Source: Notospermus geniculatus
Taxonomy: Eukaryota > Nemertea > Pilidiophora > Heteronemertea > Lineidae
Assembly: GCA_002633025.1 (NCBI GenBank)
Contig: NMRB01000832.1
Location: 136,490-200,489, forward strand
Length of the DNA: 64,000 nucleotides
Direction: 5' to 3'
In this document: positions 53,466 through 64,000 of the stretch, piece by piece
Position numbering within the stretch: position 1 is the first letter of the stretch
Layout: each line of letters opens with the position of its first letter
Made by a program: the position numbers and the translations under genes
Notes under the pieces: generated by a model
What the model saw: the letters and a program-made list of their open reading frames with translations, nothing else
Databases searched by the model: none
What the model was told of the DNA's origin: nothing

Positions 53466-53721
53466 TTAAAGATAACGTACCAGGTATCATGACTTCATTG
53501 TTTACATTCAATGTTTGTAAACATGGATGTTTACATTATGTTATTTTGGACTTTTGGGACATGCCAACCCACCAAAATGAATACTTTTGGAATTAACAGA
53601 GGGGCATGCCACCAACAATTTACTCATTTAAGACAAAGAAAGCCTGGACATAAACAAACAAAATGTAAATAAACAATGAATTTCGTGGCCCGCGAAAATA
53701 CCCGTGATACATTATCTTTAA
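53466..53721. mobile_element. TTAAAGATAA MITE, copy 3
   Basis: Same termini and interior as 38888-39143, with a small deletion after AACAGA. Confidence 0.85.
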
Positions 53722-53851
53722 GCATTGGTTCTCCTTCTTCAGGTTTTACAAGAATTGATGAATCTTTTGTGTATAGAATCGCTGTCGTCTGTCATTGTCT
53801 GATTTTTACTATATGTACTATACATATTTTTACTACATGTACTTTACTATA

Positions 53852-54080
53852 CAGTAAACTCGAGTTTAAACCACCGGTTCATTATGTCCAAAAGCACACC
53901 CACAATCCGAAATGGACGTGAATAAAACATAACAAGTATTACACTGAATGGCTGGAATCGCCTGTCCAATCACAACCCCGTGACGGAATGGATAGCTGGT
54001 TAAGGCCTACGGTGAAACTGACCCTTCTGTGGGTGTGCTTATGGACATAATGAACCGGTGGTTTAAACTCGCGCTTACTG
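53852..54080. mobile_element. Tc1/mariner-like MITE (TA target)
   Basis: CAGTAAACTCGAGTTTAAAC at the left mirrors GTTTAAACTCGCGCTTACTG; TA flanks both. Arms of about 55 bp include ACCACCGGTTCATTATGTCC. Confidence 0.85.
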
Positions 54081-54103
54081 TATATATTTTTACTATATGT
54101 ATT

Positions 54104-54205
54104 CATAATAATTATAATTATATAATTATAATTATAATTATAATTATAATTATAATTATAATTATAATTATAATTATAATTATAATTATAATTATAATTA
54201 TACAA
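54104..54205. repeat. (TAATTA)n microsatellite, about 100 bp
   Basis: Nearly uninterrupted TATAATTA units. It produces the spurious Ile-rich and Tyr-Asn open frames here. Confidence 0.9.
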
Positions 54206-54227
54206 TGTATTAATTGTCATACAAACT

Positions 54228-54484
54228 TTAAAGATAACGTATCACGACTTCATTGTTTACATTCAATGTTTGTAAACATGGATGTTTACATTATGTTATT
54301 TTGGACTTTTGGGACATGCCGACCACCAAACTGAATACTTTCGGTATCAAAAGAATTTCTAGAGGGGCATGCCACCAATAAATTACAGTACTCATAAGAC
54401 AAAGAAAGACTGGACAACAAACAAAACGGAAATAAACAATGAATTTCGTGGCCCGCGAAAATACCCGTCATACATTGTCTTTAA
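54228..54484. mobile_element. TTAAAGATAA MITE, copy 4
   Basis: Fourth copy, closely similar to copy 3, directly after the long AT microsatellite. Confidence 0.85.
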
Positions 54485-56273
54485 CCTTTGCTTTCGGCCA
54501 TCCAGCTCACTAAAGCTGCGTGGCTAAAAATATTTCATTCTTGGTTTTTATGGCAGGATGTGATTAGGCATTTTCACAAAATTTATAATATCAAGTGGTT
54601 CAGATCACCTGCTAGCACTTGTGTGTATTAGAAGGAGATTTGGAAAGATGGCTAAAGGCCTTTTGAGACCGATAAAAGTAGTCTGTTGAGTAGTAGGCCT
54701 TTATGAATGAAGAGTGGATTTCCAGGTAAAAGACCTTTACCAGGGTAGGCCTACTTATAGACCAAACAAAGGCTCAGATGTGGGACAGTTCTGCACAACG
54801 AAATACTCGGGCAAGACTTTCATTTCGCCGTTTTCAAAAGACGTACATGTACAGTCATGGACATTAGTTTATCTTTGAATATTTCAAATACTTCTTGGCC
54901 AATTTTAACATGGTTTGTTCTATATGAAAGTACATCTTGTTGGTCATCTGCATCAAAATTTTGGAAATTTGTAAATATCGTAATTACGTAGGGCCTACAT
55001 GTAATAGCTCATCAGAAAAAATCCTAAAAATCAACATTACATTTTTATTATGTAATTTTTTGGTGACCTTTGTTGCAGTTTTGATAGAGTGGAACCTTCT
55101 AAGGATCATTGACTTTGTTTTATCAAAATCTGTTGAGTGGGTGCTGAGATACATGTATTTGAGATTATCAAAATTTCGATATTATGTCCATGACTGTACA
55201 TGTGCTCTGTGTCGATAGTGACACCATGCTTTAATGTCACTTTTAATAGGCCATTTCGAGGGTTGTAGGTGATGTATATACGAGGCCGTCGATCCGTCAC
55301 TTTTGGTTAGTAAGAGAAATATGCAAGATATTCATGATTGGCCTTGGGTTCGATTCTGGTAGGAAGCAATGTCTTTCACCTTAGAAACTCGATTTCTATT
55401 TCATATTCAAGATATTCATGACGGGCCCAATTCAGGACTCACCAAAAAAAGTCAGGACCAATCTGGGGGACCTCAAAAACTAGTTTTCTCCAGGTTTTGA
55501 TTAGATGAGGTTCTTATGTGAAAAACAGTGTTTATTTCATCGAAATCAGTCCAGCCAATCAGAAGATACGTAATTTTTTGGGCAGCTTGTTCAGCAGCGA
55601 AAGTGGAATGTTGTCAAATAATAATTCGATTTGGTTCATGAACGAGGGTGTGACATTACTGCACAGAAATGACGTCCTTCTGATCGGCATGACCGGTCTT
55701 GGATGAATTAAGACTATTTTTTTATGAAAGAGAAGATCCTCTATCAGGATCCGGAGACACCCAGATTCTGAGGTTGCCAGGTTTGGCCTGGACATTTTTT
55801 AGGGACACCCTATATCTTATAGGCCTACATGTACATCTGTTCAGTTCACCCAGCGCTTGGTGCACAGACGCTGAGAAGCCGCCCAGTAGTGGACCTCATC
55901 GAATCACAACTCTTACTTAATCTGACGTGCTTCAAAATCTTCTCAAATGGCAAAGGCCATTTTTTGTCGTTGGTTAATGGAACTTTAAAAAAATTGAACC
56001 AGACACACTTGTCTCACGTGAAGAGCCCTAGATAATATAAACCAGTTATTCACACAGGGGTAATGCAAAAATTATGAATGGACTCTCTTGCTATGAATGG
56101 ACAGTGCCACTCAATACTGACTTCGTTTCGAAGAAGTCACAGGCCCGTGTGTGATAGAGTCTAATTCCCTCCTCCACAGCTAACCGTATTGAATTCTTCA
56201 GAGGCTTAGTCCATTTATTATTAAAACCTTATTGCATGGCTTATGAATGGTACGTCTTCACTGGCATTTAATG
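54485..56273. other. no recognised gene
   Basis: Short open frames only. CTTTCACCTTAGAAACTCG near 55375 matches the inverse of the extra stretch in MITE copy 1 (34140-34160). No exon is supported. Confidence 0.4.
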
Positions 56274-56422
56274 GGGAGGTTTCGAAATCAAACGATAAAC
56301 CAAAACTTTACGACAACGTTATTTTTCGCACTACACATTAACCAGATTTTGCATTGCATTTCCGGTACAAAAAGAACGTTGTCGTTAACGTTTACGTTTA
56401 TCGTTTGATTTCGAAACCTCCC
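56274..56422. mobile_element. MITE with GGGAGGTTT(C/A)GAAATCAA termini, copy 1
   Basis: 149-bp hairpin, arms AATCAAACGATAAAC and GTTTATCGTTTGATT. Copies at 59907-60053 and 62768-62916 share ACAACGTTATTTTT and CCAGATTTT. Confidence 0.85.
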
Positions 56423-56740
56423 TAGTGACAAGCTTTGGACGAGAAATTTGAGAGAGAAATGCAGAAGCGGGACTACAGCAACAATCTTTTCTACGGCCTT
56501 CTGAACAAAGTCGAGAGATTCATTCTCCTTTTTGCGCTTTGCGCTTGTCCGTCCATATGTTTATGTGTGCTACCAACAATAAAATCACTTTTTCTACTAC
56601 CACGCACTCACATAGGAAACGGACACGCGCAAAGCGCAAAAAGCAAAGTACGAATCTACCTTTATAGAATCAAAACTGAAATTCAGCATATTGTGCTCGG
56701 TTGGTTTACCAGGAGAAATCTGGATGGTCATGACGCCTAT

Positions 56741-56960
56741 CACAATGATAAATATCAAGAAGTCAACTTCCAGAAACTTGCGGATTCTCGACCCCAACCG
56801 GGGTCTTCCTCAGGCACTTTTCAGTTGGAGAGACCAGAAAAGACTCTTTTCTTTTAGTCTTTTCTGGTCTCTCCAACTGAAAAGTGCCTTAGGAAGACCC
56901 CGCTTGGGGTCGAAAATTCGCAAGCTTCTGGAAGTTGACTTCTTGATATTTATCATTGTG
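56741..56960. repeat. long hairpin with hammerhead-like core, H3
   Basis: CACAATGATAAATATCAAGA and its inverse form the outer stem; the core has GACCCCAACCGGGGTC and CTTCCTCAGGCAC, and the loop arms AGTTGGAGAGACCAGAAAAG pair as well. Almost the whole 220 bp is self-complementary. Confidence 0.8.
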
Positions 56961-57615
56961 TCAATTTTTATGCTTTCTCGTTCTTTGGATGCCTATCACT
57001 ATGTGAGGTGTAGGAAAACGAAAACCCGTCGGATGTCGCATGTGAGGAAAGTGTTAATGACCTTGGTGAACATTTTAAAAAAGCTGAACTGTGCTTCGTA
57101 ACAGGTAAACAGTAGCAGATCAATCTGACAGCCCTTGTTGATCATTCAGCGACATCCGACGGGTTTTCCTAGACCGCCTCAGGCATAGGCTATCTGGTAG
57201 CCAAAAAATGCCCCCCCCCAAGCAATCTTCAAAAAATTCAACATGATGCAAGCAGGAATCATGCAATAATATAATTAACTATCTGATGTAAATTCTAAGA
57301 TCTAATAGTTTTGACGTGACGAAAGAATCAGAATTTTACGTCGAAATGTGATGCCGGACTGAAATAAAATAACGAGCAACGCAACATCAAACTTAGCACT
57401 TCATATTTCAATAACCATCAAACAGAAGTTTCTGAAATTTCGTCTGATCTTGGGCTTCCGAAACTACACAATTCTGTCCACGGTTTACAAATACCGGACG
57501 TTATTCCATTCTCAAGGAGGGATAATGGTATGAATTTCACGTCATCTCTTTATCTTATCATACCTTTAATTTTGGTGCAAAGAGAAAGCGAGCACAAAAA
57601 TCGACACACAATATA

Positions 57616-57871
57616 ATAAAGTATATAAAGTCAATTTCCAGAATATTTGCAAATTTTCGACCCCAACCGGGGTCTACTTCAGGCTGGAACTTTACAATCT
57701 GAAACTCTAGAAAAGACTCAAAGACTTGAGTCTTTTCTAGAGTTTCATATTATAAAGTTCAAAGACTTGAGTCTTTTCTACAGTTTCAGATTGTAAAGTT
57801 CCAGCCTGAAGTAGACCCGGTTGGGGTCGAAAATTTGCAAATATTATGGAAATTGACTTTATATACTTTAT
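57616..57871. repeat. long hairpin with hammerhead-like core, H4
   Basis: ATAAAGTATATAAAGTCAAT outer arm pairs with its inverse; core GACCCCAACCGGGGTC, then GGCTGGAACTTTACAATCTG and a partly tandem inner region (CAAAGACTTGAGTCTTTTCT). Confidence 0.8.
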
Positions 57872-58991
57872 TCAATTTTGGAGCAGTTTCATCGTATTCG
57901 GTTTGATACCTCAGGAAATATTGAACTTTGAAAAGTTGGACTTTTTAAAAAAATAACCTGATATAGAGCTGCACTGCTCCGCAATCGAGCGGCAGAGGCA
58001 CTTTAGCATTACCAAAAACCGTGACGTCCGATATAGTCACTTGCCTTCGAGAAGACCCCACTGGAGGAGTGAATATTGGCAGATTTCGGCGGCGCAATAG
58101 AAGACATAAAAGACCAGACCAAAAGTGTCAGCGACACTGCCATCGGAACAAAGCCGATCCCTGCAAAGTTAGGACTAAATAGAGCATAATACCGACTTCC
58201 TGAGTTTTGTCAACTTGATGAAATGGCGTTGAAGTCTTATTCTTGATACAAGGGTAGGATGAGAAGAGACCCATTGCCAAGCGTCTTCGTTCTGTCACGG
58301 GGGTCAAAATACCTCCATGGTTCGTCGCTATATCGGGCTTTGTGGCAGTCGGGACAACACGGGTCATTCGACAAACCGTAAACGGCCATCTCCGAACCAA
58401 CTGCATTGAAATCTTCTGCGCCAGGACCTTTCTTGCACCCAAAATGCTATGTTTGCATACAATGCGAGTGAAAAGCCAATTTTAATGTCTTCAGACTTGG
58501 TAACCCGATTCTAATACTTTTGTGTGTTCTGGCGGTCATGCATGGGAGGTCCGTGTTAAATCGCCTTTCAAGTGCCATTTTGTCAATTTTTCTCAATAGG
58601 CCTACACGGTGGGCTTTCTTTTTTTCAGCTGGACAAATATCAAAGTTTCTGGGGTAATAGGTCTATGAGGTCAGTCGGTTGTGGAAAGTTGATCAGTGGC
58701 CGACTTCGACGTCAATATCTTGGTATCGACATCATGCTACAGGCCCGGGGCTGCAGGTTAAAGCCCATGGCTCGGCATGTAGAACTTCACAAATAGAGAA
58801 CCGACGGTCCGGCGACAAGTCATGCGATAGCACCGCAACTGAACAGACCTGGCGAAACCAAACTAGGCCTAACCCCGACCAACTCTAAAAGGCGTGTAAA
58901 ATGCAGACACCAGACCGAATTTCGAAAGTGGGGGACATCCGAATTCATAAGCGGTATAGGGCGCAGAAATTTACCCCTTTAAAGCGGCGAA
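57872..58991. other. no recognised gene
   Basis: A minus-strand frame at 58128-58442 (104 codons) has no family motif or splice support. No RNA gene is seen. Confidence 0.35.
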
Positions 58992-59223
58992 TCCACTGTC
59001 GCGATTTGGGCTTGAGACGGGGTTGCGGTCCCTTGCGATCGCCTTATATGGCAATCGGAAGTCCTTATAAGGTAATCGCAAGGGAACGCAACCGCCAAAC
59101 TGCTCACAGCGCCACCTGTCTCCATTCTTCCGACCATAAGCGGCCAGTCCGAAAGTAGGCCGCGCATGCTCGGTAGGAACTAGTTTGCGCAACCGCGTCT
59201 CAAGCCAAAATTGCGACAGTGGA
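58992..59223. mobile_element. MITE with TCCACTGTCGC termini
   Basis: Arms of about 36 bp (TCCACTGTCGCGATTTGGGC with its near-inverse at the right, then CTTGAGACG). A second nested palindrome (TTGCGGTCCCTTGCGAT / ATCGCAAGGGAACGCAA) lies in the left half. Confidence 0.8.
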
Positions 59224-59280
59224 TCACCTGCTTATAAGACAGTACTATACAAGGACGTTTAGAGCAGCATGACCGGTGTA

Positions 59281-59559
59281 ATAGAATCTAATGTCCCCCG
59301 ATATGTGATGTCCCCCAAAAACATTTACGGATTAAGCATGCAGCTCCATTGAACTGGACTCAAAAAAGACCAAGACCCTTGATCCTGTGACAAACTGGCT
59401 GGTATTCATAAAAGCTAGCAAATGCTTTTGCTTCAAGTTTTGCAGTACATCTACATTGGACATCGCTGTGCAAATCTTAAGTATAAGCATTTGCTAACTT
59501 TTATGAACAGCCGCCAATGCAGGGGGATATCAGAAAGGCGGGGGATTAGATTCTATCAC
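59281..59559. mobile_element. TAGAATCTAAT-ended repeat with nested 110-bp MITE
   Basis: AATAGAATCTAATGTCCCCC mirrors GGGGGATTAGATTCTATCAC. Nested inside at 59401-59510 is a hairpin (GGTATTCATAAAAGCTAGCA / TGCTAACTTTTATGAACAGCC), repeated at 60600-60708. Confidence 0.7.
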
Positions 59560-59563
59560 AACT

Positions 59564-59728
59564 GTGTAACGTTTTTCAGTTCTGCCGTGTGATTTCCCCA
59601 TTCTTCGGAACACAGGGAAACAGACTCACTGTTTCTCTGTGTGTCGGTCATTGTCAAGTCGCCGTTTATTCCGTCAATCTATTGTAACGTCACACTGGCA
59701 AACGGGCCTCACTGAAAAACGTTACACC
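59564..59728. mobile_element. CAGTGTAACG MITE, copy 2
   Basis: GTGTAACGTTTTTCAGT mirrors ACTGAAAAACGTTACAC; relative of 36965-37139. Confidence 0.7.
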
Positions 59729-59810
59729 GTGTGAATTTCTGCGCAATAAGTGGATTTAGCTCCTCGAAATAACACTACTTTCACCTCAGGAAAAAAACAA
59801 TTACAATACA

Positions 59811-59858
59811 TGTATGTACATGTACATTGCAATGTACATGTACATTGCAATGTACATG
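59811..59858. repeat. palindromic TACATGTACATTGCAATG run
   Basis: TGTACATGTACATTGCAATG is repeated about twice in alternation with its inverse, giving cruciform-prone sequence. Confidence 0.8.
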
Positions 59859-59906
59859 TTCACAGAATTGTCGGAAAAGATCGTAACTACGGAGTTGATA
59901 GAAATA

Positions 59907-60053
59907 GTGAGGTTTAGAAATCAAACGATAAACGTTAACGTTAACGACAACGTTATTTTTGTACCGAAAATGCAATATAAAATCTGGTCAATGTGTAGTA
60001 CGAAAAATAACGTTGTAAAGTTTATGTCCATCGTTTGATTTCTAAACCTCCCT
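59907..60053. mobile_element. GGAGGTTT MITE, copy 2
   Basis: Inverted relative to the copy at 56274 in its interior order; arms AATCAAACGATAAAC intact. Confidence 0.8.
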
Positions 60054-60599
60054 TTTATGGAACATTGACACGACCTGATCATGACAAGATATGTGACAAA
60101 GTGAAATATTAGTATTCGTGTCTTGACCCCTGGATTGGAACATTCAGCTTTAACTGATAATAGAGTGGTTCTTTGTCCTAAACAGATAGGCCCCACGGCT
60201 GTCTGCATGTATGCGCTCAAATATGTGATTGCCGGGTGGGGGGAATCGTCGATGTTCATGTTTTTGCAAGGCCTATGCGTTGACAGACAGGTGAACCATA
60301 CGGTATTAACAAAACTAACAAAACCTAATCATGTCCACACTGAGAGTATTAACATTTTGAGATAAATAGGGCACGGGAACGACGAAAGAACGACAAACTG
60401 CAAGTTCGAACAGCGATCAGCTGATTGTCAACCAACACAAGCGGATCCGGACTGAGCGAGTCCGCATGCAAGGATCCGCACGTTCTGGTGTCATCTTCTG
60501 TCTGGCCACATGCATGAGTAGGCCAACGATATTCAAATCCGCTTGTTCTACACACGCTTACAAGTACGTCACGTCGCTTGGCACGAGCTAGAGATGGGG

Positions 60600-60708
60600 T
60601 TATATGAATAAAGACTAGTAAATGCTTTTACTTGGATTTTGCAACACAAATGCACTGCGCTATGCTGTACAAATCTGAAGAAAAGCATTTGCTAGGTTTT
60701 ATTCATAT
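60600..60708. mobile_element. 110-bp hairpin MITE, second copy
   Basis: ATATGAATAAAGACTAGTAA and AGCATTTGCTAGGTTTTATT arms; relative of 59401-59510. Confidence 0.75.
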
Positions 60709-61641
60709 CACCCATTGTAGGTTGGCCAATGGCGTTTGTCTTCCCATTCATATAAAACTCGGGATAAAACTGTCGTCCTCCCACTCAAGGTAGAAGTGAT
60801 GGCAAGCCATCACGTTAGGAGAAACTTCAACACACAAATAGATCGACATGAACGTTTAGGAGGGATACTGACAAAGTCCATGTGGCATAGGGCGTACATG
60901 TAAATTCCCGGGCAAATGCCCCGGCAAATGCAAACCCAAATTTGACAGACTCCCGGGACTGACTCACGACCACGCAAAACGAGGCCAACTACGGAATCAC
61001 CGAATAGCTAAAAGCTGTCACCTACCTGAATTACGAGAGGAGTATCCAACATATTTAATTGGATTTTATGTGGAATTGAAAATCGGAAAGAAAGACAAAA
61101 GCAACAATTACCTTTTTTTGCTTTTCACTTATTTGCTTTATGAGAAAGCGAGAGAGCGAGCTAGATGGTTGAGCTCTAAATCGTAAGGTCGGGTGCAGCC
61201 CACAGGGACGAGTCCCTGGTTGCGCGGCCTTAAGTAGGCGCGCGGCGAGCTGTACCGAGCGATCCTGCCCATTCATGAGGAAATCCACTGAATGAAATCC
61301 ACGTCACAAATTGACAGCTTTTCAACCAATCGGAATTGGTAGTTGGAGTTTCTATTGTCACGCCATGTGGAATAATCAATGCTAATTTGAAAAGATATGA
61401 ATGGAACAAGCGATTGCGTGTCGCGTTTTAGGTGAAGCGCCGCCCATTTAAGTCAATCCAGGCCAGGTTTTCATTCACAAATAAAATGCGTCACCCATCA
61501 CCGATAACAGGATATGAATCAACATGTACATGAGATGCATTCATTTGTAGAATATAGGACGACCTTCTCCCGGGACAGCGTATTTGATCACGTGGTTGTG
61601 CGTGTCGTGAGACGACTTTTTCATACTCGACCATTTTTAGC
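60709..61641. other. no recognised feature
   Basis: No exon, RNA gene or clear element termini are supported. Confidence 0.4.
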
Positions 61642-62200
61642 TCACCGGTGAGCTTTTGTCGTCCTGCGGTGTCCGTCGTCGTCCGTTAGCAAGACACGTT
61701 TTGTAACCACTGGAGCTATGGCTCTGAAACCTGGTACAACTGTACATACTCTAGATTCGTTCTTCTAAGGTTACTTTACTGAACACCCATACGACCACCT
61801 ACACTATTGAATATGCATGGCAAAATAAAGAGCTGTAACGCAAGACTTTAGTCATTGGTCAGTTATGTTGAATAGAATCAATAAATTCTTTGTATGGTCT
61901 ATATTGTGGGCTAGGCCTAAACCTACAGCATGAATATCTGAAGTAACCTTAGAAGAACGAATCTAGAGTATATACTTCTAGGTCAGATGACATATGTCAC
62001 CAAGTTTCGGTCCGATTCGATTCTTGGCTTGGCCACCAGGTGGCGGAAACCAAAAACACAAAAAGTGCAATAACTCCTGAACTAATGACTGGATCTTGTC
62101 CAAATTTTTATCATAATGTATACATGTAGGTGTATCTCAAGAGGATACATAATATATCTAACGGGTTTTTGATTTGACCTACTTTTCAAGGTCACAGAGG
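61642..62200 (+). repeat. AGCTCACC / CGTCGT-type repeat with fold-back insertion
   Basis: AGCTCACCGGTGAGCT then CGTCGTCCG, followed by CCACCAGGTGGCGGAAACCA and TTTTCAAGGTCACAGAGGTC shared with the A/B repeat flanks. A fold-back at 61750-61968 (CTCTAGATTCGTTCTTCTAA and inverse) interrupts it. Confidence 0.65.
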
Positions 62201-62305
62201 TCAAAGTTCTACAAAAGTAACGAACCTGCCACAGTTCGCCATGATAAAGGTTAGGGTTATGTGGATTTTGATCCACCAAGGGTTTAACCCTAACCCTATT
62301 GGGGC

Positions 62306-62482
62306 CATAGACATCCTGCAAAAGTCGGCCATGACAGCCCAGAAGGGGTAAACAAACATGGGCCTAGTGCATTTGTGCAGTTGGCTCCTGTGCTTACGGT
62401 CTGCACAATGCACTAGGCCCAGGTTTGTTTACATGTACCCCTTCTGACCTGTCATGGCCGACTTTCGCAGGATGTCTATTCA
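62306..62482. repeat. fold-back with ~75-bp arms
   Basis: TAGACATCCTGCAAAAGTCG mirrors CGACTTTCGCAGGATGTCTA; arms continue through GGCCATGACAG, AGAAGGGGTA, AACAAAC and TGCACTAGGCCCA. Confidence 0.85.
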
Positions 62483-62767
62483 GTAGGCCTACCGATCATG
62501 TCTCTCTGACACATTTTCAATTTCAATTTGAATTTATTGATCAAACAAGAAACAGTGCAAACAATATGGCATATAGGGGCCGAAGCCGGAGCATTATTGG
62601 CCCCGATAAATGTAATGTTTGGGCAACGAAACGTCACTCCAACGCCAAGGTTGTGGTTGTCGACGCGGTGGAACTGCATGCGTCCTACCTTTATCTAGGA
62701 AATCTCTCTAATATCGGCCTGCCTCTGTACTGTCACTTTGCGAGGGTTGGGGCAGAGCATGTTATTA

Positions 62768-62916
62768 GGGAGGTTTAGGAATCAAACGATAAACGTATAT
62801 TTTACGACAACGTTATTTTTCATACCACACATTCACCAGATTTTATATTGCATTTTCGGTACAAAAATAACGTTGTCCTCAAAGTTTACGTTAATCGTTT
62901 GATTTCTAAACCTCCC
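62768..62916. mobile_element. GGAGGTTT MITE, copy 3
   Basis: GGGAGGTTTAGGAATCAAAC mirrors GTTTGATTTCTAAACCTCCC. Confidence 0.85.
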
Positions 62917-64000
62917 CACTGTGGCATATAAGGCAGTCGAAAAACAATTAAATTAAAATAGTCAACTCGAGGTGAACTTTGTTTAAGACACGGAAAAGCT
63001 GCCCGGGCGAAATCTCTGAGGAAGAGTGAGACACAACGTTACGTCAAAGTTTGCTACAAACACCTCATAATTTTCCATCTCTTTTTGCATATTAAGGGGT
63101 TATTCGAGAAGTTTCTTGGTCAGGTGTGGTGACTTGATCAAAAGAAATCCACCTCTGACCGGCCATGAATGAAAACTGGGACGATTGATTGCGCAATACC
63201 AGTTAGGAGACCAAGTAAACAGGTTTTACTACATGGGAGAGATAACAACTGAGTCCTTCTGTATACGGTGCTAGACATTGATCATTCATTATTGATTGTC
63301 TGTATACACATGTGTAGATATCGAATAGTACAAAGAGAGCACCGAAGGAGCACGACAGGGGTATCCATTCTGCATAATGCATCGTGTAGAAATCGGCAAA
63401 CCTCTTCCTACACTCTGCAGCAAGCAGCCAGATTTCGTGTTCAACGCTTTGGGATTTTCTCGTGCGCCCAATCAGAAGCCTCGTTTCTTCGTCGTTCACG
63501 GAAGAAAAAATATCATTGATGTCATTTTATCAAATTTTGAATGGTCAACGTCATTACCGGGAACACGTCATGCACGTATTTCGGTGCAAGCTTTGCCGTG
63601 ATTGGTTGCTATTTTTGGGACCGGGGAAATCCGTTGAACACGGAATGTGGTTTGCTTGCGTGAAGGTCAAGGGAGGAGAAGCATATTAAATAAATTATTA
63701 CTAGTATGTTACAAATTTTTGCGAACCTGCGTCGAAGGCAGTGGGGGATCCCGTAGGGATCCTGTCCAGAAAAAAATTCACATTTCGGAAATCGCGGAGA
63801 TGCGATTTCCTGGCATCTGAGAGCCATAAATAGATTTCCAAGTTTTGTTTGAAAATACTGTACTCTGAAATTTTGCCAGTTAGCCAAAATTTGCCTCCCT
63901 CCCCGGCCACTACCATCGATCGAAAGAGAGATCAGAATGCGCGTAGGTTCCAAACCTCGTTACCAGTGGCGCTTCCTCTTATAAAAGATATCAGGACTCG
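62917..64000. other. no recognised gene
   Basis: Overlapping open frames at 63203-63953 on both strands lack family motifs. Small hairpins (GGGATCCCGTAGGGATCC, AAATCGCGGAGATGCGATTT) occur near 63745-63810. Confidence 0.4.

Larger units (their letters stand above)
53285..54484 (+). repeat. imperfect tandem duplication: unique block + AT microsatellite + MITE
   Basis: GGTTCTCCTTCTTCAGG to TGTCTG appears at about 53296-53372 and again at 53725-53802. Each is followed by ATAATT microsatellite and a TTAAAGATAA MITE. The second unit also contains the Tc1-type MITE. Confidence 0.75.

Noticed and set aside
54104-54220. Poly-Ile and Tyr-Asn open frames
   Set aside because: Translations of the TAATTA microsatellite.
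61140-61260. tRNA gene or tRNA-derived SINE
   Set aside because: GGTTGCGCGGCC-like bits resemble box motifs, but no cloverleaf could be drawn.
62250-62300. Telomere-like GGTTAGGGTTA and TAACCCTAACCCTA
   Set aside because: Only about two units each in inverted arrangement beside a fold-back; too short for an interstitial telomere.

Overview
The window is eukaryotic genomic DNA. It has GT-AG introns, very low gene density, three isolated N bases (about 19337, 24947 and 42146) and dozens of short inverted-repeat transposons. Frequent TAGGCCTA and TACATGTA palindromes, heterogeneous MITE-like elements and a DIRS-type retrotransposon suggest a marine invertebrate, perhaps an invertebrate deuterostome such as an echinoderm, hemichordate or amphioxus. 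This is an inference from sequence style, and no species-specific gene fixes it.

Layout. (1) 1-4.4 kb: repeats, including an element bounded by tandem TTCGTTTTATAG arrays (705-1860) and a hAT-like element (2487-4112) holding a LINE 3' end. (2) 4.4-14.3 kb, + strand: a six-exon gene for BORCS8, a subunit of the lysosomal BORC complex. The intron between exons 4 and 5 carries a nearly 6 kb DIRS-like retrotransposon with three open coding regions (RS-rich Gag, RT/RNase H, tyrosine recombinase) and 280-bp inverted terminal repeats. (3) 15.4-23.1 kb, + strand: six exons for the C-terminal half of CXXC1/CFP1, the CpG-binding subunit of SET1/COMPASS. One 108-nt exon occurs a second time, unchanged, inside a duplicated segment. 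The PHD and CXXC domains were not found. (4) 23-44 kb: intergenic DNA with copies of the CXXC1 3' flank, a TA-flanked MITE whose empty site lies inside the window, two neighbouring hAT-like elements with perfect 8-bp target duplications, and tandem A/B repeat units. (5) 44.5-45.6 kb, - strand: a candidate two-exon gene for a 71-residue secreted peptide precursor (signal peptide followed by RRRR). (6) 45.6-64 kb: almost only transposons, fold-back repeats and microsatellites.

The two recognised genes belong to unrelated processes (lysosome positioning; H3K4 methylation). Most other features are mobile DNA. The most unusual items are four long hairpins, each unique in its outer arms but sharing a core that resembles a hammerhead ribozyme; the apparently intact DIRS element; the duplicated CXXC1 exon; and the small secreted peptide gene. 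All protein identifications come from recalled family motifs and exon-phase checks done by eye.
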